DNA of 64,000 nt from the NCBI GenBank assembly GCA_045603305.1, contig JAZULV010000140.1:1-64000 (forward strand). Direction: 5' to 3'. Positions within the stretch are counted from its first letter, which is position 1. Each line of letters begins with the position of its first letter. Of this stretch, positions 33,331-41,912 are shown one piece after another. The notes under the pieces were generated by a model. It was not told the origin of the DNA, did not search any database, and saw only the letters and a list, made by a program, of their open reading frames with translations. Both the position numbers and the translations under genes were made by a program. This DNA comes from JAFRXK01 sp045603305 (GTDB taxonomy: Bacteria > Bacillota > Clostridia > Lachnospirales > Lachnospiraceae).

Positions 33331-33377
33331 TTAACGCTTATTAGACAAAACATCCTTTTGTTTTTTTTCATTCCTAA

Positions 33378-33422
33378 CCCCAAGTAGAAAGGCTGCCTTA
33401 TGGCAGCCTTTCTGCGTGGGGT
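33378..33422 (+). terminator. Hairpin after the alcohol dehydrogenase gene
   Basis: AGAAAGGCTGCC pairs perfectly with GGCAGCCTTTCT around TTAT (33386-33413), with an outer ACCCCA / TGGGGT pair. T residues lie in the stem itself and no U-tract follows. Confidence 0.7.
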
Positions 33423-33475
33423 AAAAAATACGGCATAAGTATCTGACTTCAATATACAGTCAATTACTTATGCCG
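33423..33475 (-). terminator. Terminator of the two-component operon
   Basis: CGGCATAAGTA (33431-33441) pairs with TACTTATGCCG (33465-33475), with an inner GACT/AGTC pair. On the minus strand it is followed by TATTTTTT. Confidence 0.8.
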
Positions 33476-33492
33476 GATATACACAACCTATA

Positions 33493-34113
33493 TTATTTTC
33501 TCTCCAGATAAAACACCGCAAGCTGAGTTCTGTCCCTAAGCTCTAATTTCTCAAGTATGGTACTTATGTAATTCCTCACCGTACCCTCGCTTAAATACAG
33601 TTGCTCTGATATTTCTTTATTGTTAAGCCCTTTTGCTACAAGTTCGATTACATTCTTTTCACGTTCATTTATATCGTAATCTGCCCAGTCAAACTCTTTG
33701 CTTCCACTCATCAGCTGTGGAAGCTTGGTTACAATTTCGCTTCCAAACACACTCTGTCCCGACATAACTGCCTTTAGTGCCGGAGGAATTGTCTCCACGT
33801 TCTGCTTTATAATATAGCCCTTCGCTCCTATTCTCAATGCCTTAATAATATACTCATTATCTGAAAATGTAGTTAGATAAAGAATTCTGGCATCCGGGTG
33901 CTTACCTAGTATCTGCTCTCCGGCATCAAGACCACTCATTCCTGCCATCTGAATATCCATCAGCATAATATCCGGATGTTCCATTTCATACAAACTGATT
34001 GCTTCTTCGCCGCTTGTGCCTACTGCCACAACCTCTATGTCCTTTTCCGCCTGCAGTATAGTCTTTAGCGACAGGCATACGAATTTATCATCATCAATTA
34101 TAACTATCCTCAT
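33493..34113 (-). CDS. NarL/FixJ-type response regulator
   Basis: A 206-residue regulator: receiver domain (1-120) with the acidic pocket IIDDD and phospho-acceptor Asp53 (LMDIQM), Thr in YLTTFSD and Lys in KGYIIKQ; LuxR-type helix-turn-helix (about 145-205: NEREKNVIELVAKGLNNKEI). GGAGGA 7 bases before ATG 34113. It lies 56 bp downstream of its histidine kinase. Such pairs often control ABC exporters that protect the envelope, and two ABC export systems flank it within 3 kb. The target genes are inferred only. Confidence 0.93.
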   Translation of the reverse strand: MRIVIIDDDKFVCLSLKTILQAEKDIEVVAVGTSGEEAISLYEMEHPDIMLMDIQMAGMSGLDAGEQILGKHPDARILYLTTFSDNEYIIKALRIGAKGYIIKQNVETIPPALKAVMSGQSVFGSEIVTKLPQLMSGSKEFDWADYDINEREKNVIELVAKGLNNKEISEQLYLSEGTVRNYISTILEKLELRDRTQLAVFYLERK

Positions 34114-34169
34114 TACAAATCCTCCGTACTTGCTTAAATATATACCAGATTGAAATCTTGCTGCCCGGG

Positions 34170-35240
34170 TTATTGTTTCACACCGGTCTTCGGTATTGAA
34201 ATAAATATCCTAAAGCCCTTGTTGTTATCAGTTCTAAAGGTTCCGCCAAAGGCATCTACCCTGTCCTTCATATTCTGGAGCCCGATACCGTCGCCCTTCT
34301 TTGCCACTTTCTTAGTGCCGTTGTCATCTATAATAAGCTGGTAAAAGCCCGGATGTTCCAGCACTGATATATGTGCCTCGTTGGCATCGCTGTGCTTTGC
34401 AATATTGGAAAGAGCTTCTTTTGTAATTGCAATAAAACAGTACTTAATCTCCTTCGGCAAGTTATCAGCATCATAGTTTAACTTCACCGGACAAAATGCA
34501 AACTCGTCAATCAGCATACATAAATTTATCCTTAAATCAATGGACTCGTCGTGCAAATCATGAACGCTGCTTCGTATATTGTCCATGGCGTCAGAAAGGG
34601 TGTCCTTTACTGCCAGCAAATGTTCCCCGGTCTCCTTATTTTCCGAGCAGATAATCTGCAACGCACCTACCTGCAATATCGCTCTTGTAAGCAGATGTCC
34701 TACATTATCGTGGATTTCCCTGGCTATACGATTACGCTCACTTAATGTTGCAAGTCTTACCTCGTAATCCTGCTTCTCCATAAGCTCTCGATTTTTTCTC
34801 TCAAGTGCCATGGAATGTTCCTTTGTCTCGTCCTGCAATACAAAATAATTGTTGGTAACATTCTCATAAGTTCCGGTGCGGTAACTCATCCACGCTGCCA
34901 ATACACATATTATTACTACTCCAAACAGCTGTATCGGCTCTGCACGAGTTATACCCGCAAGAAGAGGTACTATCCAGCAAAGCTTTATCAATCTGTACTT
35001 ATCACTAAAGCAATCATAAACTATAAGCGGCAGAAATATAAATAGGCCTGCATAAAAAATACTTATCACAATAAAACATAAGCAAATCCACCTTGAAATA
35101 TTACTCTCAAAATAACTGCAAAGTGCACTAAAAGACACCGCAGCCAAAAACCCTATAATCGTTCCTAAATTAATCGGCTTCAAAAACGCACAGAATACAC
35201 ATAAAAGCAGTATCAGTCCTTTTTCCGCAAACTTATTCAC
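34170..35240 (-). CDS. Sensor histidine kinase, HisKA_3 family
   Basis: A protein of 356 residues from GTG 35240. Five or six helices fill the first 120 residues with hardly any outside loop, typical of intramembrane-sensing kinases. A short coiled coil leads to the H-box SERNRIAREIHDNVGHLL with His177, and to a HATPase domain (about 265-350) with NIAKHSDAN and GDGIGLQNMKDRV. GGAGGAA 6 bases upstream favours GTG 35240; ATG just downstream of that site is out of frame. It forms an operon with the response regulator. The build is like LnrJ/LiaS-type sensors of membrane stress. Confidence 0.9.
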   Translation of the reverse strand: MNKFAEKGLILLLCVFCAFLKPINLGTIIGFLAAVSFSALCSYFESNISRWICLCFIVISIFYAGLFIFLPLIVYDCFSDKYRLIKLCWIVPLLAGITRAEPIQLFGVVIICVLAAWMSYRTGTYENVTNNYFVLQDETKEHSMALERKNRELMEKQDYEVRLATLSERNRIAREIHDNVGHLLTRAILQVGALQIICSENKETGEHLLAVKDTLSDAMDNIRSSVHDLHDESIDLRINLCMLIDEFAFCPVKLNYDADNLPKEIKYCFIAITKEALSNIAKHSDANEAHISVLEHPGFYQLIIDDNGTKKVAKKGDGIGLQNMKDRVDAFGGTFRTDNNKGFRIFISIPKTGVKQ

Positions 35241-35342
35241 CGGCCATTCCTCCAAAAGTTCATATTACACTATTAACATTAAAACATTTCAAAACCAGAC
35301 TTCATTCAATATAACTTTCTATAATAGCTTTTTGCTGAATTT

Positions 35343-36851
35343 CTATTTTAGTTTATATGTTCTATTACTATTTGCACCCATTGGTGCAACATCTTTCATT
35401 TCATTCAGCAACACTCTTGTTCTTGCAGGACTTAAGCCAATATACTCTGCAATATCGCTTGTTTTTGATTCGCCATTCTGTTCAAGATATAATTTAATTT
35501 TCTCGATATTTTCTATTGTTTTCTTCGCTTGTTTTTTATCGCTTGCTTTCTTCGCTTGTTTTTTATCGCTTGCTTTCTTCGCTTGTTTTTTATCGCTTGC
35601 TTTCTTCGCTTGTTTTTTCACAAAAGAAAGTGACAATACTGTTCTATCCGGATCAAATTTTTCTTCAATCACCGGCTCTTCCCAACCTTCATCTTCCCAA
35701 ACATTAAAAATGTTCGGTACTCCACTACCGGCACGTTCACCAATGTTGATGAGATTAAACATTTTCATAAGTGCCTTGTTTCGCGGATCAGATTCGCCAC
35801 CAATACGCATCTGCTTTTTACCGGTTCTTACGTAACCGGGATTTGCAAAAACCAGTTTATCCGGCTCTTTTCTGATTACAACACCTCGTAAACCATGATA
35901 ATCTGCATTAATCAGACAATTTGCTAATGCCTCACGAAGTGCCTTATGTACCGGAGTATCATCAATGCGTTCACCACCGGACATTTTAAACGGCACCTTA
36001 ACATCTTTAATAATCTTGTTATATACCCTAAAATAAAAGTCACACACATTTCCGGACCATTCACCGGAACCGGATTGCAATCTGTCACTCCAGCGTGTTG
36101 TAGGGTCTGTCTCTTCTCTATAATCTAAAAAATACTCCGGGAAATGCCGCACAATGTTGTACTCATCCCCAAACATAAGCATACCTGCCGCTGTCGGGTG
36201 CAATTGTCCATCTTCATCAGAAATTGCAGCCGCACCAATGCTTCTCAAATATTCATGGTCGCTCAAACGTTCAAAAGGATGTCCTTCCTTTAAAGAACGA
36301 TGGCTGTTACGATATCCATGAATGGTATCATAATTCAAATCCTCCATAGGAACCTTATCAAGTACTTCCATATCCATGGTTCGCTCTGTCTGGTCACGGA
36401 GCATGGCTTTTACCTGTAATCTGGTACAATGGTAATCACCCTCATAATTTCTACGGAAGGTACCATTAAAAATATCGTTGTTGATGTATACCGGCTTCTG
36501 CTCTCTCTTTGCCATAGGCACATAAATAACCATGATAACATCTTTATTGTCTCCCACTTCATAAGTCTGTACATCATCTTCCGACAACAGATTAATATTT
36601 ACTTTCTTAGAATTATTAATAGTATCCCAAAAATCTTTACAGAGCTTTGAGGTATTTTGTAGACCAGTAGTTTTCCAACTGCCATCTTTTTCTTCCTTTA
36701 CACCAAGGATAATAACACCACCATAACAGTTTGCAAAAGCTGAATAAGTGTCCCATAAAGAAATAGGTAAACCACCATTTGCTTTTTTCACTTCTCTTCT
36801 GTTATCTTCTCTGTATTCATCAAATTGTGAAATGTCAAACATATCTGCCAT
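35343..36851 (-). CDS. AlbA_2-domain ATP-binding protein with winged-helix tail
   Basis: A 502-residue protein. The N-terminus is an AlbA_2/Schlafen-like domain (about 12-130: REVKKANGGLP, NCYGGVIILGVKE, PVYINNDIFNGTFRR). Then comes the divergent ATPase-like region (about 200-390: ALREALANCLINADYHG, NPGYVRTGKKQMRIGGESD, RAGSGVPNI) common to ATP-dependent helix-turn-helix regulators. The C-terminus has a lysine-rich repeat linker and a winged helix (about 445-500: IAEYIGLSPARTRVLLNEM). It is usually an accessory or defence-related regulator; the role is unknown. GGAGGAG precedes ATG 36851. It is monocistronic on the minus strand upstream of the kinase gene. Confidence 0.85.
   Translation of the reverse strand: MADMFDISQFDEYREDNRREVKKANGGLPISLWDTYSAFANCYGGVIILGVKEEKDGSWKTTGLQNTSKLCKDFWDTINNSKKVNINLLSEDDVQTYEVGDNKDVIMVIYVPMAKREQKPVYINNDIFNGTFRRNYEGDYHCTRLQVKAMLRDQTERTMDMEVLDKVPMEDLNYDTIHGYRNSHRSLKEGHPFERLSDHEYLRSIGAAAISDEDGQLHPTAAGMLMFGDEYNIVRHFPEYFLDYREETDPTTRWSDRLQSGSGEWSGNVCDFYFRVYNKIIKDVKVPFKMSGGERIDDTPVHKALREALANCLINADYHGLRGVVIRKEPDKLVFANPGYVRTGKKQMRIGGESDPRNKALMKMFNLINIGERAGSGVPNIFNVWEDEGWEEPVIEEKFDPDRTVLSLSFVKKQAKKASDKKQAKKASDKKQAKKASDKKQAKKTIENIEKIKLYLEQNGESKTSDIAEYIGLSPARTRVLLNEMKDVAPMGANSNRTYKLK
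35524..35618. repeat. 27-bp in-frame tandem repeat, 3.5 copies
   Basis: Three identical 27-bp units (35524-35550, 35551-35577, 35578-35604) and a 14-bp partial copy lie inside the AlbA_2 protein gene. Each encodes KKQAKKASD. Complete identity at the DNA level suggests recent expansion, and the unit is a multiple of three, so copy changes keep the frame. Confidence 0.95.
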
Positions 36852-36967
36852 CTAACTCCTCCCCCTTCTGTCTTTGTAACTAATTCCTTCTATAAGCTCT
36901 ATTATTTATATATTGCCTTCATAATACCACATATATTCCATGAGATAATAATCTTCTTAATGTCAAT

Positions 36968-36996
36968 ATTATAAACATATTCATTGCCAAAATCAA
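36968..36996 (-). promoter_or_regulatory. Promoter of the AlbA_2 protein gene
   Basis: On the minus strand TTGATT (36996-36991), a 17-base spacer and a consensus TATAAT (36973-36968). The leader is about 110 nt. The rest of the gap to 37200 is AT-rich, and I see no gene in it. Confidence 0.65.
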
Positions 36997-37222
36997 CACA
37001 GCCATTAATCATACATCCGTATTTCACACTATAGAACCCCACATAATACGCCTGTTCCTATATTTCTTATGATTATTGTTTTTAACCTTCGAACAGACAA
37101 TTTCACATCTTACTCTCGTTTTTAAGTAATATTCATTTATTAGTTGTTCAGCCGATAATCATAGTAGTATATAGTCGCAGCTTCTAAGGAAGTAATCTAT
37201 TGTGACAATTTGAATTTAACAT

Positions 37223-37286
37223 ATGACATTTGTCATTCAAAAAATGACCCTTTTCACTTACAAACCGTAAAAAATCACTGTACAAT
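37223..37286 (+). promoter_or_regulatory. Promoter and 14-bp palindromic operator of the ABC-2 exporter operon
   Basis: TTACAA (37258-37263) and TACAAT (37281-37286) are 17 bases apart. Upstream lies the perfect palindrome ATGACATTTGTCAT (37223-37236), with another half site, AATGAC, at 37242-37247. A dyad just upstream of -35 fits activation by a NarL-type response regulator, perhaps the one at 33.5-34.1 kb; that link is inference. Confidence 0.65.
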
Positions 37287-37337
37287 AAAACCAACATAAA
37301 TGATATTTGAGTGCATTAAGCACAGAACGGAGGATAT

Positions 37338-38267
37338 ATGATAGAAGTTAACAATCTGGTAAAGAGATATGGCAGCCTTGTTGCCCTTGACCATTTCAAT
37401 TTAAACGTACAGAAGGGTGAAATCTTTGGTCTTCTCGGACCAAACGGAAGCGGTAAAACCACCGCCATAAACTGTATGCTTTCACTTTTAAGCTACGATA
37501 AGGGTGACATCAAACTCTTCGGAGAAAAGGTATCTCCTACTAATTATAATATAAAGAAGCGTATCGGTGTGGTAATGCAGAATGTAGCAGTATTTAACGA
37601 ACTGACTGTTTACGAAAATATTGATTATTTCTGCGGGCTTTACGAAACCGACAAAGCTAAACGTAAAGCAATGGTTGAAGACGCAATTGAATTTGTAGGC
37701 CTTGGTGACTACAAGAAGTTCCTGCCTAAAAAGCTCAGCGGTGGTCTTCTCCGTCGTCTTAACATTGCCTGCGGTATCGCCCACAAGCCGGAGCTTATCT
37801 TCTTCGATGAGCCTACGGTGGCTGTTGACCCACAGAGCAGAAACAGTATCCTTGAAGGCATAATGAAGCTTAACAAAAATGGTGCAACTATTATTTATAC
37901 ATCTCATTATATGGAAGAGGTTGAGCAGCTCTGCTCCCGAATTATGATTATGGATAAGGGTAAGGAGATTGCGACCGGTACCAAGGAAGAGCTTAAATCA
38001 ATGATAAGAACAGGCGAAAAGGTTACTGTTGAATTATACGAGCTTCCTTCCGACGTTTTAGACCAGATACGAGGCATCGACGATGTAATAAGTGCTGAAT
38101 ATGATGACTGCAAGCTTACTGCAAACTGCAAAATCAACGGTCACTCATTAATCGCAATCTTAGATTTGCTTCGTAAGAATAATATAACCTTTGGCCGTGT
38201 ATTCTCCGAGCCGCCTACATTAAACGACGTGTTCTTAGAGATTACCGGAAAACAGTTAAGAGATTAG
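37338..38267 (+). CDS. ABC transporter ATP-binding protein (LnrL/DrrA-like)
   Basis: A 309-residue ATPase with Walker A GPNGSGKTT (about 36), Q-loop VVMQNVAVF, signature KLSGGLLRRLNIACGIA (about 134), Walker B LIFFDEPTVAVD and switch His in YTSHYMEEVE. The C-terminal 80 residues form the extra domain found in drug-exporting ABC-2 ATPases. It is the first gene of an operon with two permeases (next start 13 bp on). The ATPase plus two-permease plan resembles LnrLMN of B. subtilis, which exports linearmycin and related polyenes. GGAGGA 6 bases upstream. Substrate unknown. Confidence 0.92.
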   Translation: MIEVNNLVKRYGSLVALDHFNLNVQKGEIFGLLGPNGSGKTTAINCMLSLLSYDKGDIKLFGEKVSPTNYNIKKRIGVVMQNVAVFNELTVYENIDYFCGLYETDKAKRKAMVEDAIEFVGLGDYKKFLPKKLSGGLLRRLNIACGIAHKPELIFFDEPTVAVDPQSRNSILEGIMKLNKNGATIIYTSHYMEEVEQLCSRIMIMDKGKEIATGTKEELKSMIRTGEKVTVELYELPSDVLDQIRGIDDVISAEYDDCKLTANCKINGHSLIAILDLLRKNNITFGRVFSEPPTLNDVFLEITGKQLRD

Positions 38268-38280
38268 ATTGGAGGACAAA

Positions 38281-39420
38281 ATGTTCTGGCACATATATAA
38301 ATATAAATTATTAAGTACATTCAGAGATTTTGCCGGTCTGGTATGGACATTAATATTTCCGCTTGTACTTTCAACTTTATTTTTCTTTGCCTTTTCATCA
38401 ATTGATGAAGCAAATCAGTTTAAGTTAATTCCTATCTGCGTGGTAAATGACTCAGAATTTGAAGCAGATGTCGTTTTCAAATCAACTATTGAAACCCTCT
38501 CCAAAGAGAGTGACGAGCAGATGTTTATTACAACTTACACAGATGTTGACACCGCAGATAAGATGCTTAAAAACAGTGAAATCGAAGGCTATATACAAAT
38601 CATAGATGGCAGTCCGTCATTAAAGGTTAAAGCAAACGGTCTTAACCAGACAATACTTAAAAGCTTTCTTGACCAGTATATTCAGACCAGAAGCAGCATG
38701 GAAACTATTTTGAAGGAGCATCCTGAAAAGGCAGAAAGCCTTGCAGAGATGTTCAGCAGAGAAAATATCACCAAAGAAGTTTCTCTCACAAAGAACCCTC
38801 AGACTGATACGGTAAATTACTATTACGCACTGCTGGCTATGGTAAGTCTTTATGGCGGCTTTCAGGGGCTTCAGATAATAACACACCTGCAGGCGAACCT
38901 TTCAGCACTTGGGGCAAGACGTACATCATCAGCTGCAAAGCGTTACCAGCTTGTAATTTTCGATTTATTAGGCGGAGTAACAGCCCACTTTATATGCCTG
39001 ATGGTAGTTGTGGCATACATGCAGTTTATTCTCGGCATTAACTTCGGCAATAAATTAGGCCTTGTAATACTTACCTGCCTTGTAGGAAGCCTTACCGGCG
39101 TGTCCTTCGGTGCTTTAGTATCGGTAAATAACAAGCTTAAATTCGCAGCTAAAACCGCAGTAATTATTGCCATAACCATGATAGCAAGCTTCTTATCCGG
39201 ACTTATGGTAACCGGTATTAATTATACAGTAATGCAGAAAGCACCTATAGTAGCATGGCTCAACCCTGCTGCCCGTATCACTGACGCATTTTATTGTCTG
39301 TATTACTACGACTCCTATGACCGCTATTTCCTTAACATCGGAATTTTGCTTGTAATGTCTGTAGTAATGTTCGGACTGACCACTATATTTGTAAGGAGAC
39401 AGAAATATGCAAGTATTTAA
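38281..39420 (+). CDS. ABC-2 type permease 1 of the exporter
   Basis: A protein of 379 residues: one N-terminal helix (about 18-38), an outside domain (about 40-175), then six helices from about 180 to 370. This is the ABC2_membrane_3 plan. The sequence ...HLQANLSALGARRTSSAAKR (about 205) marks the coupling loop. GGAGGACAAA fixes ATG 38281 rather than TTG 38269. Its last 14 bases overlap the next gene, which is also a permease, so the exporter probably works as a heterodimer of permeases. Confidence 0.88.
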   Translation: MFWHIYKYKLLSTFRDFAGLVWTLIFPLVLSTLFFFAFSSIDEANQFKLIPICVVNDSEFEADVVFKSTIETLSKESDEQMFITTYTDVDTADKMLKNSEIEGYIQIIDGSPSLKVKANGLNQTILKSFLDQYIQTRSSMETILKEHPEKAESLAEMFSRENITKEVSLTKNPQTDTVNYYYALLAMVSLYGGFQGLQIITHLQANLSALGARRTSSAAKRYQLVIFDLLGGVTAHFICLMVVVAYMQFILGINFGNKLGLVILTCLVGSLTGVSFGALVSVNNKLKFAAKTAVIIAITMIASFLSGLMVTGINYTVMQKAPIVAWLNPAARITDAFYCLYYYDSYDRYFLNIGILLVMSVVMFGLTTIFVRRQKYASI

Positions 39421-40618
39421 AACCTGCTTAATTATTATGAAGCGCCACATTGGTGCAATACTCACTTACCTGTTAATATTTATTCCTTTTTCAGTTGTTA
39501 TCTCCTCCCTCTATACAGAGCAGAATATCACAAGCTTTGAAGAAGCAAAGCCTGACTACACTATAATAAACCGTGACGAAGAATCACCAATAATTAACGG
39601 TCTGATTGAATATCTTAAAGACAAAGGTAACAACGTTGTGCTTGAAGATGATAAAGAAACTCTGCAGGACGCTAACTTCTTCCACGAAACAGAATACATT
39701 GCAATAATTCCTGAGGGTTTTAACGAAAAACTGTTCACAGATGAGGAAATGTCAATAGAAACTGTATCCTCACCGGACTCTATAGACGGATATTATCTTG
39801 ATATACTTATAAATCAGTACTTCAATCTTACAACAGGCTATTACACGGCAGATTCATCTTTAAGCCAAGAGCAGATTGTAAAAAATGTATTAAATGATTT
39901 ATCTAAAGGCTCTGACGTAGAAATGGTACAATATTCAGAAAGCACACCTGTGCCGGATGGTTTTAAATCTTTTTACAGATTTTTGCCTTACATTATTATG
40001 ATACTTATTATTCTGTGTACCAGCACTGTAATCATGGCTTTTTCGCAGACAGAGGTTCGTATGCGCAATATGAGCAGCCCGCTAAAATCATTAAGCTTAA
40101 GCTTCCAGCTTATGCTCTACAATATACTTGTCAGCATAGGCTGCTGGTTACTCTTAAATGGCTTTGGACTAATAATTCACTCCGGCAAATTACCTGACAT
40201 TGATATAAGAGCTTTAGGACTTATTTTATTAAACAGTTTTATGTATATGATTGTTACAATGTCACTTTCCCTACTGGTATGCAGTTTTATAAAAGATATG
40301 AACACACAGAATTCTATTGCAAATATATTATCCCTGGCACTATGCTTTTTAGGCGGTTCCTTTGTACCGTTGGAGCTTTTAGGAAGCAATATACTGGCAG
40401 TATCAAAATTCACTCCGGCTTACTGGTACAATGTATCACTGGATGGTATATGTGCATTATCAGACTATAGTTTTACTGCTTTAAAGCCTGTTTTAACTAA
40501 TATGCTTATCCAGCTTGGTTTTGCAGTTGCATTCATTTGTATCTCACTGGTAATCGGTAAACGTAACAATAGTTCTGAAAAATCCTTTGGAAGTGTAAGA
40601 AGTTCGGTCGAGATGTAA
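39407..40618 (+). CDS. ABC-2 type permease 2 of the exporter
   Basis: A 403-residue permease of the same plan as its neighbour: helix at about 15-36, outside domain to about 190, then six helices. The inside loop has FSQTEVRMRNMSSPLKS (about 209). It begins inside the end of the previous gene with AAGGAG 7 bases upstream, so translation is coupled. The end carries a short polar tail. A hairpin terminator follows. Confidence 0.87.
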   Translation: MQVFKTCLIIMKRHIGAILTYLLIFIPFSVVISSLYTEQNITSFEEAKPDYTIINRDEESPIINGLIEYLKDKGNNVVLEDDKETLQDANFFHETEYIAIIPEGFNEKLFTDEEMSIETVSSPDSIDGYYLDILINQYFNLTTGYYTADSSLSQEQIVKNVLNDLSKGSDVEMVQYSESTPVPDGFKSFYRFLPYIIMILIILCTSTVIMAFSQTEVRMRNMSSPLKSLSLSFQLMLYNILVSIGCWLLLNGFGLIIHSGKLPDIDIRALGLILLNSFMYMIVTMSLSLLVCSFIKDMNTQNSIANILSLALCFLGGSFVPLELLGSNILAVSKFTPAYWYNVSLDGICALSDYSFTALKPVLTNMLIQLGFAVAFICISLVIGKRNNSSEKSFGSVRSSVEM

Positions 40619-40630
40619 ATATATAAATTC

Positions 40631-40678
40631 AGTGGCCTTGCCTCACAGATTCATTAATCTATGAAGCAAAGGCCACTT
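40631..40678 (+). terminator. Terminator of the ABC-2 exporter operon
   Basis: AGTGGCCTTGC pairs with GCAAAGGCCACT (one bulge), with an inner AGAT/ATCT helix; TTTG follows. Confidence 0.65.
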
Positions 40679-40771
40679 TGTTTGAAAGCCGGTATTAAAT
40701 CGTTAGCCGTGCGCACAAAAAACTTCTTCAAGAGTAGAATCAAATTACTTCAAATCTGTTTAGTCTTACAA

Positions 40772-41320
40772 TTACTCTCCACTCAACTTTTTCTTGTACT
40801 GCCAATACTGCATGCCAAACGCTACAAAAAGTATTACATATATAACTAATAAAATTAAAAACATAATCGGCAACGGACTAAAAAAACCACTTAGCAAAGT
40901 CTGACTAATAAGCTGTGGTATCAGGATACAGCAAAAAATAATTAATAATGGAATCATTCTTCCTTTGAAAACTCTTCTCATCATATCCAATCGTGAATTA
41001 TCATCACAGAATATACCTTCATCTTCTTTTAATTCAGATGCCGGCTTTCTAAAATAGCTATAACCTACAAAATCCAGAATATGCTCCCAGCCACAGTCTG
41101 CAAACATTTGTACATACTCATCTTTATTAGCAAGACCTTCATGATTGTAATCCAACTGGTAAACGACGTTTTCCGGCTCACATTTTACAAACTGATAAAA
41201 ACCCGGAAATATAACATTAGTAAACTTCCAACCTTCTTTATGTCTCTTCTGTAAATATATCTGCTCTTTTTCATACTCCGGTATTGTAAAAAATCTAAAT
41301 TCCGTCTTAATGTTCTTCAT
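40772..41320 (-). CDS. DUF2812 domain membrane protein
   Basis: A 182-residue protein. The first 110 residues are the DUF2812 domain (KTEFRFFTIPEYEKEQIYL, EGWKF, CGWEHILDFVGYSYFRKP). Two hydrophobic helices follow (about 122-142 and 147-168) with a basic tail. DUF2812 proteins are nearly always encoded after a PadR regulator, as here, where the stop and start share a base. They are thought to be membrane partners or targets of that regulator; the mechanism is not known. Confidence 0.85.
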   Translation of the reverse strand: MKNIKTEFRFFTIPEYEKEQIYLQKRHKEGWKFTNVIFPGFYQFVKCEPENVVYQLDYNHEGLANKDEYVQMFADCGWEHILDFVGYSYFRKPASELKEDEGIFCDDNSRLDMMRRVFKGRMIPLLIIFCCILIPQLISQTLLSGFFSPLPIMFLILLVIYVILFVAFGMQYWQYKKKLSGE

Positions 41321-41634
41321 TACTGTCCCTCCCTTGAATTGCGATATAAACGCTCTATTCGCTTTAACTCTAACTGCAATACTTCCTGTCCTAATTCTGT
41401 AATATGATAAATTTTTCTCTTATCCTCTTCACGAACAAATACTATAAGTCCATCTTTCTCCATCTTAGACAGGCTTCCATACATGGTTCCCGGACTTAAC
41501 CTTATCTCTCCATCGGTCATAGCCTCTACCTTCTGGACAATACTATATCCATGCATCGGACTCTGCAGACAGAGTAATATATAAAAACCTGTCTCTGTCA
41601 TGGGAACATATACTTTCTTTATATGAGCATCCAT
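41320..41634 (-). CDS. PadR family transcriptional regulator
   Basis: A 104-residue winged-helix protein with family marks TETGFYILLCLQSPMHGYSI, LSPGTMYGSLSKMEKDGLI and the charged wing FVREEDKRKIYHIT; a single C-terminal helix serves for dimerisation. It is the first gene of a two-gene operon with a DUF2812 protein. AGGAGG 5-6 bases upstream. The promoter region is packed with ATCGCAGT-like repeats and a TATCG-N5-CGATA dyad, which fits autorepression. Confidence 0.92.
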   Translation of the reverse strand: MDAHIKKVYVPMTETGFYILLCLQSPMHGYSIVQKVEAMTDGEIRLSPGTMYGSLSKMEKDGLIVFVREEDKRKIYHITELGQEVLQLELKRIERLYRNSREGQ

Positions 41635-41679
41635 TGTATATACCTCCTATATCTCACTTCTATACATCGCACCGCACTG

Positions 41680-41728
41680 TATCGAACTGCGATATATTAT
41701 ATATAGCACTGCGATACATATTTGTCAA
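41680..41728 (-). promoter_or_regulatory. Promoter and repeated operators of the PadR operon
   Basis: On the minus strand a consensus TTGACA (41728-41723) and TATATA (41705-41700) are 17 bases apart. The spacer contains ATGTATCGCAGT and a second copy, ATATATCGCAGT, lies 23 bases downstream. The dyad TATCG-AACTG-CGATA (41680-41694) covers the start site. Such packing of sites is typical of PadR autorepression. Confidence 0.75.
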
Positions 41729-41787
41729 GTACATTTTTAAAAATATTTTTATCTAACTCATAAACTCTATAAGTTTAATAAACCGTT

Positions 41788-41840
41788 CAAAAAAAGAGAT
41801 TATAACAGAACCATTGTTCACGTTCATGCTATAATCTCTT
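41788..41840 (-). terminator. Terminator of addBA
   Basis: AAGAGATTATA (41794-41804) pairs with TATAATCTCTT (41830-41840); on the minus strand seven T follow. Confidence 0.85.
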
Positions 41841-41912
41841 ATGCTTACTTATCCAATTCTTAAACCAAAGCTTTTACATATTAAAAAATAACATTTTCAA
41901 AGAAGCATTTTA

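Noticed and set aside
35524..35618. Tandem repeat considered as a CRISPR array
   Set aside because: Units are directly adjacent without spacers and are in frame in a coding gene.
37488..37907. 139-codon open frame opposite the ABC ATPase
   Set aside because: Antisense shadow of a gene with clear Walker and signature motifs; no start signals.
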